DNA of 64,000 nucleotides from Bifidobacterium breve (GTDB taxonomy: Bacteria; Actinomycetota; Acidimicrobiia; Acidimicrobiales; Acidimicrobilacustridaceae): positions 1 to 64,000 of the forward strand of contig CAMCTY010000004.1 of the NCBI GenBank assembly GCA_945878725.1, written 5' to 3'. Position 1 is the first letter of the stretch, and the number at the start of each line of letters is the position of its first letter. The notes beneath the pieces are model-generated. The model was not told the origin of the DNA. It saw only the letters and a list, made by a program, of their open reading frames with translations, and made no database searches. The position numbers were made by a program, and so were the translations under genes. Positions 15,940 to 24,414 of this stretch are shown here, piece after piece.

Positions 15940-16781
15940 CGCTTCTCACCTCCGGTCTCGGTCGAGTTCTCAGGTATCCGCGTGATGCCGACTTCTCGGG
16001 AAGCGAGAATGTCAAGGAGTCCGGTGAAGCGATCGGCGATCTCCGCGTCCGGGACACGCGTAAAGCCATCGACGGTGATTGTTGCGATGACCGGATAGAT
16101 CCCCCGCACAAGATCCGGCCCACCGGTGGCCGAGTCCTCGTCGGCCGCTTGGAAGATCGCGGACAACGCAAGGTCGACGGCCTCGTTGCGGGTCAGGCCC
16201 TCTCGGAATCCGAGCTTGACGACCGTGCCGGCGTGCAGGCTTCCTGATCCGCTTGACGCGTAATTGGACTCCTCGTAACGGCCACCCGTGACGTCGTATT
16301 GGAACAGGCGTCCAGTCTGCCGACCAAGGTCGTAACCGGCGAAGATCGGAACGACGGCTAAGCCCTGCATCGCGGCGGGAAGGTTGGACCGCACCATCTG
16401 TCCCAACTGGTTGGCTTTGCCCTCAAGAGAAAGCTGCGTGCCCTCGACCTTTTCGTAGTGCTCGAGCTGCAGTTGGAACAGCTTCACCATCTCCATCGCC
16501 GGACCTGCGGCTCCGGCAATCGCGACTCCCGAATGTCGATCGGCAGGAAACACCTTTTCGATGGCTCGATGCGAAATCAGGTTCCCCGAAGTGGCTCGAC
16601 GATCGCCGGCGATGACGACACCTTCGGCAAACCGGATGGCAACCACGGTGGTGGCATGTGTGACAGCCAACCTTGCTCCCACATCGGACGACGGTGTTTC
16701 CGGCGACAACCCGAGCCTTCGAACGAGGGAGGAAAAGCTGGGACCGGGATCGTCACCTGGGGTAAAGAAGGGCATGCTCAC
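15936..16781 (-). CDS. prcB: Proteasome subunit beta (with propeptide)
   Basis: 281 residues, with a 43-residue propeptide ending in VTHA before the predicted nucleophile Thr44 (TTVVAIRFAEGVVIAGDRRATSGN). Autocleavage at Ala43-Thr44 would expose the catalytic threonine. Other conserved parts are GIAGAAG-type loop (VAIAGAAGPAMEMVKLFQLQLEHYEK), AMQGLAVVPIFAGYD and the SSGSGSLHAGTVVK and DEDSATGGPDLVRGIYP segments, the last nearly identical across actinobacterial PrcB. It makes the inner proteolytic rings of the 20S core. It is preceded by pup (44 bp) and overlaps prcA. Confidence 0.96.
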   Translation of the reverse strand: MSMPFFTPGDDPGPSFSSLVRRLGLSPETPSSDVGARLAVTHATTVVAIRFAEGVVIAGDRRATSGNLISHRAIEKVFPADRHSGVAIAGAAGPAMEMVKLFQLQLEHYEKVEGTQLSLEGKANQLGQMVRSNLPAAMQGLAVVPIFAGYDLGRQTGRLFQYDVTGGRYEESNYASSGSGSLHAGTVVKLGFREGLTRNEAVDLALSAIFQAADEDSATGGPDLVRGIYPVIATITVDGFTRVPDAEIADRFTGLLDILASREVGITRIPENSTETGGEKR

Positions 16782-16825
16782 GAACCGGAAGGATACTGGT
16801 TCGTGGCCAATTGGGATGATCGGAA

Positions 16826-17020
16826 CTACTGGCCACCCTTTTGCACGAAACTCCGCACGAATTCCTCCGCATTGGTTTCGAGGACCTCGTCGATCTCGTC
16901 AAGGAGATCATCAAGTTCGGCCTTGAGCTTCTCGGCCTGATCGGAGACGCCGGGCGTCTCGTCGACTTCGATGGCGGGTGCCTCCGTCGGAGTCTTTCGT
17001 ATCTGCTCACGTTCAGTCAT
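16826..17020 (-). CDS. pup: Prokaryotic ubiquitin-like protein Pup
   Basis: 64 residues, the classic Pup length, ending in QKGGQ. The C-terminal glutamine must be deamidated to glutamate by Dop before PafA can attach it to lysines. The middle (about 25-55, [20 protein letters not shown]) is the coiled-coil-forming helix that threads into the Mpa coiled coil; the N-terminus ([18 protein letters not shown]) is disordered and starts degradation. It is encoded between dop and prcB, with 84 bp to dop that could hold a promoter, although I could not identify one. Confidence 0.97.
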   Translation of the reverse strand: MTEREQIRKTPTEAPAIEVDETPGVSDQAEKLKAELDDLLDEIDEVLETNAEEFVRSFVQKGGQ

Positions 17021-17104
17021 GGCCCCTCTTTCATCGGTCCGGTTGCTTTGACACCACCGGATGCAGGCGATGTGGATTGTTGCGATCTCGAAATTCGTAG
17101 GCAG

Positions 17105-18616
17105 TCATGCGCCGAGCGACTCAAGCAATTCTGCCGCTGAAGAGCTCGACTCCAGAACGCTACCCACGTGGGCGGCTGTCCCGCGCAACGGTTCGAGCAT
17201 CGGGACTCGCCGAAGGCGCTTCTCCCCCGTATCGAATACGAGAGAGTCCCAGTTTGCCGAAACGATCTCGTCCCCAAACTTCTTGAGGCACATGCCCCGG
17301 AAGTAGGCCCGGGTGTCGAGTGGCGGGTCGGACATGGCCGATTCGATTTCCGACTCGTTACAGATCGTTTGGAGCCCGACCCGTCTCGAGAGTGAACGAT
17401 CGGCTCTGAGATCGTGGTACTGAAGGTCAAGAGCGTTCAAGCGGGCATTTGACCAATCAAGACCATGGCGATCTCGGTAGCCCTCGATGAGCCGGTATTT
17501 CGCAACCCAGTCGATTTGATCGGCGAGCGCCATGGGATCCGATTCGAGACCGGTCAGAACTTCCTCCCACTTCGCCAGGATGTCCCGGCCCACTTCCTCA
17601 CCCACACACGCCAGCCCTGATTTGTTTGCGAAGGCGGCGGCCCGTTCAAACAGCTCCCACTGCACAGCAAGTGCTGTTGTGGTGGTCCCGTCAGAAAGGG
17701 CAAGCGGCTGACGAAGGGTCAGGTCGTAACTCACGGAACGTAGGGCGCGGATCGGCTTCGCAAACGTGAACTTCCGGGGCAAGAAGTCGTCCTCGATCAT
17801 GGCAAGAACAATGGCGGTTGATCCGACCTTCAGGAACGTTGCGATCTCGGACATGTTCGCGTCGCCGATGATCACGTGGAGCCGTCGGTACTTCTGTGGA
17901 TCGGCGTGCGGTTCGTCGCGCGTGTTGATGATTGGCCGTTTGAGAGTCGTTTCAAGTCCGACTTCCTCCTCGAAGAAGTCAGCCCGCTGACTGATCTGGA
18001 AAGGAACCTCGTCGGAACTGAGGCCCGCTTCGCAGCCGACTTTTCCGGCCCCACAGAAGATCTGACGCGTGATGAAGTGCGGAGTCACGTCGGAAACGAT
18101 CCGTCCGAAGGGGGTCTCCCTGTCCATCATGTAGTTCTCGTGGCAGCCGTAGGAGTTCCCCTTGCCATCGGAGTTGTTCTTGTAAATCACGATCTCTTGG
18201 CCCGGAGGAAGAATGCGGTTCGCGGCATCCATGGAGAGCTGAAGGATCCGTTCAGCTGCTCTATCGAATACGACGACTGATCGGGCGTTGGAACATTCAG
18301 GGGTTGCGAGTTCCGGGTGAGCGTGGTCGACGTAATACCTGGCACCGTTCGTGAGAACTGCGTTTACGAGGTGCATCTCAATATCGGGCGCTTGCGAACC
18401 GTGCGGGGTGAAGCCCCGTGCATCCCTATCGGGTTGTTCGTCCTCGAAGTCCCAGCCAAGCAATGGTCCGTCACCTGAGTTCGCTCCTCCGGCCGCAACC
18501 TCATCGAGATAAGCGCTGATGAGGATCGACGACGCCGCGATCGGGTTCTGATCCTCCACTCCCCGCATGACGATCCCGTATTCGGTCTCGATGCCACAGA
18601 CCTTCGTTATCGACAC
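17105..18616 (-). CDS. dop: Deamidase/depupylase of Pup (Dop)
   Basis: 503 residues. It shares the PafA fold: GIETEYGIV (Glu10), YYVDHAHPELATPEC (Asp97), [18 protein letters not shown], and [34 protein letters not shown]. The extra segment at about 40-80 (AAGGANSGDGPLLGWDFEDEQPDRDARGF) is the Dop loop, absent in PafA, which identifies it as Dop. It deamidates the Pup C-terminus and removes Pup from substrates. GTG start with GGAG about 5 nt upstream. It lies 78 bp downstream of mpa and upstream of pup. Confidence 0.97.
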   Translation of the reverse strand: MSITKVCGIETEYGIVMRGVEDQNPIAASSILISAYLDEVAAGGANSGDGPLLGWDFEDEQPDRDARGFTPHGSQAPDIEMHLVNAVLTNGARYYVDHAHPELATPECSNARSVVVFDRAAERILQLSMDAANRILPPGQEIVIYKNNSDGKGNSYGCHENYMMDRETPFGRIVSDVTPHFITRQIFCGAGKVGCEAGLSSDEVPFQISQRADFFEEEVGLETTLKRPIINTRDEPHADPQKYRRLHVIIGDANMSEIATFLKVGSTAIVLAMIEDDFLPRKFTFAKPIRALRSVSYDLTLRQPLALSDGTTTTALAVQWELFERAAAFANKSGLACVGEEVGRDILAKWEEVLTGLESDPMALADQIDWVAKYRLIEGYRDRHGLDWSNARLNALDLQYHDLRADRSLSRRVGLQTICNESEIESAMSDPPLDTRAYFRGMCLKKFGDEIVSANWDSLVFDTGEKRLRRVPMLEPLRGTAAHVGSVLESSSSAAELLESLGA

Positions 18617-18694
18617 AATTCTCCATCTTGTTGCCTAGTTGCTGCGCTCCTTGAACCATATTTCGCAGCGAACAATGATTCTCGAGTTCTACGA

Positions 18695-20461
18695 CTAGAG
18701 GTACTGGCCTGTGGCTGCACGCTCGATGGAGCGACCTCCACCGGTGCCCGAGTCATGGTGCTTTACGAGTGTTCTGATGTACACGATTCGTTCACCCTTC
18801 TTGCCTGAGATTTTCGCCCAATCGTCAGGGTTGGTGGTGTTCGGTAGGTCTTCATGTTCCTTGTATTCCTGGTGGATCGATTCGATCAAGTCGTCGAGAC
18901 GGATCCCACGTACACCGGAGGCGATGAGCCTCTTGATCGCAAACTTCTTAGCCCGGCGCACGATGTTTTCGATCATGGCACCCGACGAGAAATCCTTGAA
19001 GTACATGATCTCCTTGTCACCGTTTTGGTAGGTGACCTCAAGGAACTGGTTCGCCTCGTCGTCGCGGTACATCTCCGCAACGGTTGCCTCGATCATCACT
19101 CGGACTGTCTTCTCTGGGTCGCCGCCACCAAGGGTCGCAACCTCTCCGGCATCCAGCGGAAGGTCAGCTGTGAGATACCGGCCAAAAATCTGAGCGGCGG
19201 ATGATTCATCGGGCCGTTCGATCTTGATCTTTACGTCAAGGCGCCCCGGACGAAGGATGGCGGGATCGATGAGATCCTCACGGTTGGAAGCTCCGATGAC
19301 GATCACGTTCTTGAGCGTCTCGACGCCGTCGATTTCCGCAAGCAGCTGGGGAACAATCGTCGACTCCATATCGGAACTGATTCCCGTTCCGCGCGTACGG
19401 AAAAGGGAATCCATCTCGTCGAAGAAGACAATGACTGGCCAACCTTCTTCGCTCTTTTCACGAGCTCGCTCGAACACGAGTCGAATCTGTCGCTCGGTTT
19501 CGCCGACGTACTTGTTCAGGAGTTCCGGACCCTTGATGTTCAGGAAATAGCTCCGTGCTTCCTTGTCGCCGGAGACTTCGGCAACCTTTTTGGCGAGGGA
19601 GTTCGCGACCGCCTTGGCAATAAGCGTCTTTCCGCAACCGGGAGGGCCGTACAGGAGAATTCCCTTTGGCGCCGGCAACTTATGTTCCGCAAACAGCTTC
19701 TGATGCAGGAACGGCAGTTCCACAGCGTCCATGATCTGATCGATTTGTGAATCAAGGCCGCCGACATCGCCGTAAGAGATGTCGGGCACCTCTTCGAGGA
19801 TCAATTGCTCAACTTGAGGACGGGGAAGCTTTTCGATGAGCAACTGTGCCCTCGGGTCAAGCAAAACCGAATCGCCGGCCCGGAGTCTCATGCCGAGCAT
19901 CTCGTCGCTGAGTTCGACCACCTTCTCCTCATCGGCGCGTCCGACAATCATCGCCCGACGGCCGTCGTCAAGAAGGTCCTTGAACGTCACAACCTCGCCG
20001 GTCCGCTCGGGTGCTCGACACAGAATCACGTTCAGCGATTCGTTGAGGACAACTTCGGTACCTCGTGTGAGTTCCGTCGCGCTGATCTCGGGGTGAAGTG
20101 ACACCCGCACCTTGCGTCCGCCCGAGAAGACATCGACAGTGCCGTCGTCGTTGCTGCCAAGAAATGTTCCGTACGCGCCAGGCGGCTGCGTGAGTTTCTC
20201 AACCTCAGCGCGCAAAGATGCGATGTGATCTCGCGCCTCGCGCAAGGTGTCGGTGAGCTTCTCGTTCTGACCGGCTACCTGAGAGAGATGACCCTTGGTC
20301 TCAAGTACTCGCTCCTCGAGCATCCGCACCCGCTTTGGGGCATCCTGCAATCGACGACGCAGCGACGCGATCTCATCCTCGAGGATCCTGACCTGGAGGG
20401 CGACATCGTCGACGTCGGAACCATCGGGGAACTGACTTCCATCGTCGTCATGTGCGCTCAC
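18695..20461 (-). CDS. mpa: Proteasome-associated ATPase Mpa/ARC
   Basis: 588 residues from a GTG at 20461, chosen because GGAGG lies 7 nt upstream and because the preceding in-frame stretch is unlike the family. Order: N-terminal coiled coil (about 15-70, [19 protein letters not shown] onward) that binds Pup, two OB folds ([10 protein letters not shown]... and VVLNESLNV...), AAA+ ATPase with GPPGCGKT Walker [13 protein letters not shown] Walker B and the sensor/arginine finger [11 protein letters not shown], and the C-terminal GQYL tail that opens the 20S gate. It forms a hexamer that unfolds pupylated proteins into the proteasome. Confidence 0.96.
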   Translation of the reverse strand: MSAHDDDGSQFPDGSDVDDVALQVRILEDEIASLRRRLQDAPKRVRMLEERVLETKGHLSQVAGQNEKLTDTLREARDHIASLRAEVEKLTQPPGAYGTFLGSNDDGTVDVFSGGRKVRVSLHPEISATELTRGTEVVLNESLNVILCRAPERTGEVVTFKDLLDDGRRAMIVGRADEEKVVELSDEMLGMRLRAGDSVLLDPRAQLLIEKLPRPQVEQLILEEVPDISYGDVGGLDSQIDQIMDAVELPFLHQKLFAEHKLPAPKGILLYGPPGCGKTLIAKAVANSLAKKVAEVSGDKEARSYFLNIKGPELLNKYVGETERQIRLVFERAREKSEEGWPVIVFFDEMDSLFRTRGTGISSDMESTIVPQLLAEIDGVETLKNVIVIGASNREDLIDPAILRPGRLDVKIKIERPDESSAAQIFGRYLTADLPLDAGEVATLGGGDPEKTVRVMIEATVAEMYRDDEANQFLEVTYQNGDKEIMYFKDFSSGAMIENIVRRAKKFAIKRLIASGVRGIRLDDLIESIHQEYKEHEDLPNTTNPDDWAKISGKKGERIVYIRTLVKHHDSGTGGGRSIERAATGQYL

Positions 20462-20652
20462 GCTGCGACCTCCGTGTCGGTGCGCCGACCCTACCGTGGG
20501 ACCTGCCGGGATGGAGACGTGGGGCGAGATCCCATTTGGCCCCCTGAGGCAAACCCAGTCGCCCCGGCGCACTATGGTTGGTTCTGGACATGTTGTGTGT
20601 CCACGGCTCCACTATTCCCCTCACCAGTACTCACAAAGAGGTGTTAAGGCAC
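20462..20652. promoter_or_regulatory. Divergent intergenic region between mpa and ferredoxin, with an inverted repeat
   Basis: 191 bp with no gene. It must hold the mpa promoter (minus) and the ferredoxin promoter (plus). A 6-7-6 inverted repeat TGGACA-tgttgtg-TGTCCA lies at 20585-20603, about 50 bp before the ferredoxin start; its size and position suit a regulator-binding site. No convincing -35/-10 pair was found on either strand. GGAGG on the minus strand serves the mpa GTG start. Confidence 0.4.
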
Positions 20653-20889
20653 ATGAAGGTCTGGATCGATCAGGATCTCTGCACCGGCGACGGACTCTGT
20701 GAAGAGATCGCGCCCGACGTTTTCACCCTGCTCGACGATGGCTTGGCCTACGTCCGAGAGGGCGACAAGGTTTTTTCTGAACCGGGCGGCGCCGCTGGCC
20801 TTGCCAACATCCCCGATGGACAGCTTGATGGCGTGATCGAATCCGCTGAAGAGTGCCCCGGAGAATGCATCTTCATCGAAGTCGACTGA
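20653..20889 (+). CDS. Small 3Fe-4S-type ferredoxin
   Basis: 78 residues from the ATG at 20653 (a longer in-frame reading from 20578 lacks support). Cys10 and Cys16 (DLCTGDGLCEEIAPDVF) and Cys68 followed by proline (EECPGEC) match the cysteine pattern of single-cluster ferredoxins that serve cytochrome P450s. An additional Cys72 (CPGEC) is present, which could allow a 4Fe-4S cluster or redox switching. No P450 or reductase gene is adjacent; its divergence from mpa is the only context. Acidic overall and cytoplasmic. The partner is unknown. Confidence 0.88.
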   Translation: MKVWIDQDLCTGDGLCEEIAPDVFTLLDDGLAYVREGDKVFSEPGGAAGLANIPDGQLDGVIESAEECPGECIFIEVD

Positions 20890-20895
20890 CCCTTT

Positions 20896-20913
20896 GCTGA
20901 CGCCATCGTCAGC
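20896..20913. terminator. Hairpin between convergent ferredoxin and marP genes
   Basis: GCTGACG-ccat-CGTCAGC, a 7-bp perfect stem with a 4-nt loop, begins 7 nt after the ferredoxin stop. Downstream there are three copies of ATCAGTT (two inside GATCAGTTCA at 20916-20925 and 20931-20940). No T-run follows. It plausibly ends transcription from both sides of the 57-bp gap. Confidence 0.45.
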
Positions 20914-20946
20914 CGGATCAGTTCACCCGGGATCAGTTCAGAAACA

Positions 20947-22116
20947 TCAGTTGAGACAGGGTCCTGTAGAAACTCCTGCGCTCGGCAGCGTGTCGAACAC
21001 CGAAGCCAATTCTGCCGTCGAGAGTGCGTAGGCCACATCGGGGCGATCACGAGCGATTGCGAAAGCAATTCCGACGACCGTGCCACTGGGATCAATGATC
21101 GCCGAGCCGGAATCTCCCGGCCTAAGTGACGATGAAAGCTCCACCACTTGTCGCTCGGTAACTCCCGAACCGTAGATGTCGCGCCCCGTCGCCGAAAGGG
21201 TGCGTGCGACGGAGAACGGAGCGACACGCAGGGGCTCGCCACCAGGGTGCCCGAAAACGCCACCAGTCACTCCGTTCTTGACGATCGCAGACTGGATCGG
21301 GAGCACGGGACGGTCGAATCCCGGCACCGAGATAATGGCTAGGTCGCGACGTGGGTCAAACGCGATGACGGTGCCTTTGAACTGCCGTCCATCATCGCGA
21401 AAGACCGTCGTCCCCTTCTCGCCAGCGACGACATGAGCGTTCGTGACCACGAGATCATCGCCGGCGACGAAGCCGGTTCCGTCCTGAATCCTGTCGCAGG
21501 CGACACCTTCAATCTTTGCCACTGATCGGGCCGTCGTCGCTACAACGAAAGCACTCAGACCGGATGCCGCTGGCGGGTCACCCAGCTCAGGAGTTGGACG
21601 GAGTGCATCAAACACCTCGGGGAAAGCGTCAGGGCCAACAAGCGATCGCAACGCCTGCATCGTGTCGGGTGCCTGCGGGAGAAATTGGTCGACGCGCTGC
21701 GCCAGCCATGATCCGGCTGCTTCGCGTGCTGTCCAACCGGGTGAGGCAACTAAGAGCGGCAGAAGAAGCCAGAAAAGTGCGGTGACGCCAAGAAGACCGG
21801 CAACTGCTCCAAAGGATCGATCCACCGCTCCGAGAGCGCTGTCCGTCCGGCGGGGGCTGAGCCTGCCTCCCACCATGAATCCGAGCGCTTGTCCAAGCGA
21901 TGCCCCGACAAGCAGGAGGCCAATAGTGAGAACCAGCACAACGCTGTGGTTCTGTGAATCAAGTTGATTGAGAAACGTTGGGAGGATCCTGACAGCGACA
22001 AACAACCCGACCGCGAGGCCAAACCAGGAAACCGCTCTGGTTGTGAATCCAAGGCGATAGCCGCCGACCACAGCGAGAATCGCTATGGCAAGAAGCAGAA
22101 GATCAAGAAGGTTCAT
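20947..22116 (-). CDS. MarP-type membrane serine protease (CvpA domain plus trypsin-like domain)
   Basis: 389 residues from the ATG at 22116. Four hydrophobic segments in the first ~125 residues form a CvpA/colicin-V-production-like domain. A chymotrypsin-fold protease follows with His228 (VVTNAHVVAG), Asp258 (DPRRDLAIISV) and Ser336 (LRPGDSGSAI). Cys207 (GVACDRI) and Cys387 near the C-terminus could form the disulfide known to activate mycobacterial MarP. MarP protects the cytoplasm from acid and oxidative stress and processes peptidoglycan hydrolases. The start overlaps the end of trmI by 14 bp, so it is cotranscribed with the tRNA-modification genes. Confidence 0.88.
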   Translation of the reverse strand: MNLLDLLLLAIAILAVVGGYRLGFTTRAVSWFGLAVGLFVAVRILPTFLNQLDSQNHSVVLVLTIGLLLVGASLGQALGFMVGGRLSPRRTDSALGAVDRSFGAVAGLLGVTALFWLLLPLLVASPGWTAREAAGSWLAQRVDQFLPQAPDTMQALRSLVGPDAFPEVFDALRPTPELGDPPAASGLSAFVVATTARSVAKIEGVACDRIQDGTGFVAGDDLVVTNAHVVAGEKGTTVFRDDGRQFKGTVIAFDPRRDLAIISVPGFDRPVLPIQSAIVKNGVTGGVFGHPGGEPLRVAPFSVARTLSATGRDIYGSGVTERQVVELSSSLRPGDSGSAIIDPSGTVVGIAFAIARDRPDVAYALSTAELASVFDTLPSAGVSTGPCLN

Positions 22117-22927
22117 GTTCCGGTGTCGGCGTTGCAGGGTTGACCGCTTTGGGTCGCTCACCAAGAAGCCGTGCGTGCGTAAGGAACCCGGTGTGAGCGA
22201 CCATTCGATGATCGGGCCGCACGGCCTGACCCTCGACATGCCATGTCCGATTCAGTACTTCGAGAGTCTCTGGCATATCAAAATTGCTCTCTTCGAGCTT
22301 CTCTCGGAGCTGCATCACCTGAACGATGCTTGGGCAATACGCAAGAAGAATTCCGCCTGGATGAAGCGCCTTCTCGGCATGCTCTACGACGTTCCACGGT
22401 TCGGGAAGGTCGAGGACGACTCGATCGAGATCGGTCTCATCGATGCCGTCGTAGCAATCGCGTAGTTCAACTCGATAACGACTCAGCGCTTCTTCACCGA
22501 GGAAGGACGACACATTTTCGACCGCACGCTCTGCGAAGTCCTCGCGTAGTTCGTAGCCGACGATATCGGCACCAGCCCGGAGCATCGCCATCGAAAGGGC
22601 CCCGGAGCCGATTCCCGATTCAAGTACTCGCGCACCTGGATAGATATCAGCAAGCAAGAGGATCGGCCCGAGATCCTTCGGATAGATCACCTGTGCGCCT
22701 CGCGGCATCTTAAGGACGAAGTCCGAAAGCGTCGGGCGAACGCAAAGGTACGCAAAGTTCTTGGTCGAACGGATAGTGCAGCCTTCGGTCTGTCCGATGA
22801 TGTTGTCGTGAGGGACGAATCCAGCGTGCGAGTGAAACTCCCCTGCCGGCTTGAGCGTCACCAGATACCGCCGCTTTTTGGGATCGATCATCAACACTCG
22901 ATCGCCAGCTTCGAATACACGACTCAC
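22103..22927 (-). CDS. trmI: tRNA (adenine-58-N1)-methyltransferase TrmI
   Basis: 274 residues: a small N-terminal beta domain (about 1-70) and a Rossmann methyltransferase with the SAM-binding VLESGIGSGALSMAML, acidic strand-2 residue in GYELREDFAERA, and VVLDLPEPWNVV, the latter typical of TrmI. It methylates N1 of A58 in the tRNA T-loop. It overlaps the end of ttuA by 4 bp and marP by 14 bp. Adjacency to ttuA is meaningful because both act in the T-loop (positions 54 and 58). In mycobacteria TrmI is also close to the proteasome cluster. Confidence 0.93.
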   Translation of the reverse strand: MSRVFEAGDRVLMIDPKKRRYLVTLKPAGEFHSHAGFVPHDNIIGQTEGCTIRSTKNFAYLCVRPTLSDFVLKMPRGAQVIYPKDLGPILLLADIYPGARVLESGIGSGALSMAMLRAGADIVGYELREDFAERAVENVSSFLGEEALSRYRVELRDCYDGIDETDLDRVVLDLPEPWNVVEHAEKALHPGGILLAYCPSIVQVMQLREKLEESNFDMPETLEVLNRTWHVEGQAVRPDHRMVAHTGFLTHARLLGERPKAVNPATPTPEHEPS

Positions 22928-23898
22928 TGTTTTGCTCCTGCTCGAGTTTTGCCGAGAACTACGGGTACTGCAGATGGCTGGTCATCGTGGGGAACTTCCC
23001 CGCCTGCGCGATCGACCAGACGGCAGAACGCGCAGGTATCCGCTGTCGTGGGGGCTCCGCAGGACGCACAGGGATGCAGGTCCTCGCGGTCTGCTTCCGC
23101 CTCAGGCTCAAAGAGAGCAGCGGCACGATCTAAGAAACCGAAATAGAACGAATGCTTCGCGCCCGGCGACATCTTCTCAATGTCATTAAGCGCAAGCTTG
23201 TACGAGATGTGTTTGTTACCAGCAGCCATCGGACATTCGTCGACCAAATAATCGATCCCGCGGAGTACGCAATAGGCCGCCGTCTCGCGCTCCGTTAGCC
23301 GAACGAGGGGTTTGACCTTTCGAGGGAAACCATCGCGTGCAGGCAGTACAGGGTGTTGGCGCCCGAGATAGTCGGTCTGCCAATGCAACGTGTTGCCGAA
23401 GAGGACCGCAGCCTCATCATCAAGATTGTGTCCGGTGACAAGTACGTCGTAGCCGCCTTGGATGGCGGCCTCATCAAAGAGATGACGCTTCGAAAGCCCA
23501 CAGGCCGAACATGGCGCCCGGCGGGCGGCACGACTCCCGGAGGGGATGTCGTAACCAAAGCGACTCGGGATGTCGACTTCGAGCAGCGTCAGTCCGCGCT
23601 CGGTAGCGAAGGCTCGGGCGTGATCACCGGATACGTCGCTGTAATCGCCAATTCCAAGTCCGATGTAAAGCCCATCTGCTTCGTACCCGAGATCGAGAAG
23701 GAGATCCCACACTGCGAGAGAGTCCTTGCCTCCTGAAACGGCAACGAGAACTTTCTCGCCTTTGGCGATCATCGAATGATCGTCAATCGCTTTCATGACC
23801 TGCCGACGACAAAGTTCAAAAAAGTGATCAACACAAAAGTTTGCGTTGTGTCGACGGATATCAATGACCGCAGGGCCCTTGCACGTCACGCACTTCAT
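22924..23898 (-). CDS. ttuA: TtuA-like tRNA 2-thiouridine synthetase (position 54), Fe-S dependent
   Basis: 324 residues. An N-terminal zinc motif (CVTC...CVDH), a PP-loop SGGKDS (55-60), and a C-terminal zinc ribbon (CASC...CAFC, about 277-292) match TtuA/NcsA-type enzymes. Cys130 and Cys133 (APCSACG) and Cys222 (DECPMA) occupy the positions I recall for the 4Fe-4S cluster ligands of Thermus TtuA. TtuA transfers sulfur from a thiocarboxylated ubiquitin-like carrier to U54 (or m5U54), a modification of thermophiles. The next gene upstream encodes just such a carrier (4-bp overlap), supporting TtuA over TtcA or TilS. That the host is a mesophile is inference. Confidence 0.85.
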   Translation of the reverse strand: MKCVTCKGPAVIDIRRHNANFCVDHFFELCRRQVMKAIDDHSMIAKGEKVLVAVSGGKDSLAVWDLLLDLGYEADGLYIGLGIGDYSDVSGDHARAFATERGLTLLEVDIPSRFGYDIPSGSRAARRAPCSACGLSKRHLFDEAAIQGGYDVLVTGHNLDDEAAVLFGNTLHWQTDYLGRQHPVLPARDGFPRKVKPLVRLTERETAAYCVLRGIDYLVDECPMAAGNKHISYKLALNDIEKMSPGAKHSFYFGFLDRAAALFEPEAEADREDLHPCASCGAPTTADTCAFCRLVDRAGGEVPHDDQPSAVPVVLGKTRAGAKQ

Positions 23899-24095
23899 GC
23901 GGCACCGCCAGAGATCACAGGCCGAATCTCAATCGAATCATCGTCGCTAAGCGACGCATCACCCGCCACGAGCGTGTCTCCTTGGATGACGATCACAGCT
24001 TCTCGGTTGAGATCGAGTTTTGCGAGGAGGTTCACGACCGTGATTGGGCCGGGGATCTCGAGTTCTCGCCTTGGATTTCGCAGTAGGACCTTCAC
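23895..24095 (-). CDS. ttuB: TtuB-like ubiquitin-fold sulfur-carrier protein (ThiS/MoaD family) ending in GGAA
   Basis: 66 residues from a GTG at 24095, similar in length to Thermus TtuB (~65). The sequence opens VKVLLRNPRRELEIPG, has the beta-grasp pattern VNLLAKLDLNREAVIVIQGDTLV and DDSIEIRPVISGG, then ends with two extra alanines. Sulfur carriers need a terminal Gly-Gly for adenylation and thiocarboxylation, so this protein should first lose its last two residues. A longer in-frame reading from upstream exists but is low complexity. The stop overlaps the ttuA start by 4 bp. The required E1-like activator and a processing peptidase are not in the window. Confidence 0.75.
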   Translation of the reverse strand: MKVLLRNPRRELEIPGPITVVNLLAKLDLNREAVIVIQGDTLVAGDASLSDDDSIEIRPVISGGAA

Positions 24096-24135
24096 CCCAC
24101 CATGATCGCAGGCGCAGAGGGGTGGCGATGACGCG

Positions 24136-24414
24136 CTAGGCAGATTCTGTTTGCGAAGCCCCTCGGGACCTTTTGCCCCGTCGGCGCATCTTTCGGCGTT
24201 GCCGTCGGGTCGGACGAGCAGGTTCGTGAGAAATGACGAGCGTTTCACCGACGCCGAGGCGCTCGCTGAAGACTGTGCTCGGTGCTGGCTTGAGTGCCCA
24301 ACGCATTGCCCGCAACGCCCACGCAAGTCCCCCAAGGAGAAGCCAGGTCCGACTTCCGCCTAGAAGGCCGCGCTCGATTGCGTGTCGTCTCGCCAAGCCG
24401 AGAATCCCCATCAA
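24136..24414 (-). CDS. Small membrane-associated protein with a basic C-terminus
   Basis: 92 residues, unrecognised family. One hydrophobic stretch (GLLGGSRTWLLLGGLAWALRAM, about 17-38) is followed by a conserved-looking ERLGVGETLVISHEP segment and a strongly basic tail (PTRRQRRKMRRRGKRSRG). It overlaps the preceding small gene by 4 bp (ATGA), which argues that it is translated. It is likely bound to the membrane with a nucleic-acid- or lipid-binding tail; no function can be assigned. Confidence 0.6.
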   Translation of the reverse strand: MMGILGLARRHAIERGLLGGSRTWLLLGGLAWALRAMRWALKPAPSTVFSERLGVGETLVISHEPARPTRRQRRKMRRRGKRSRGASQTESA

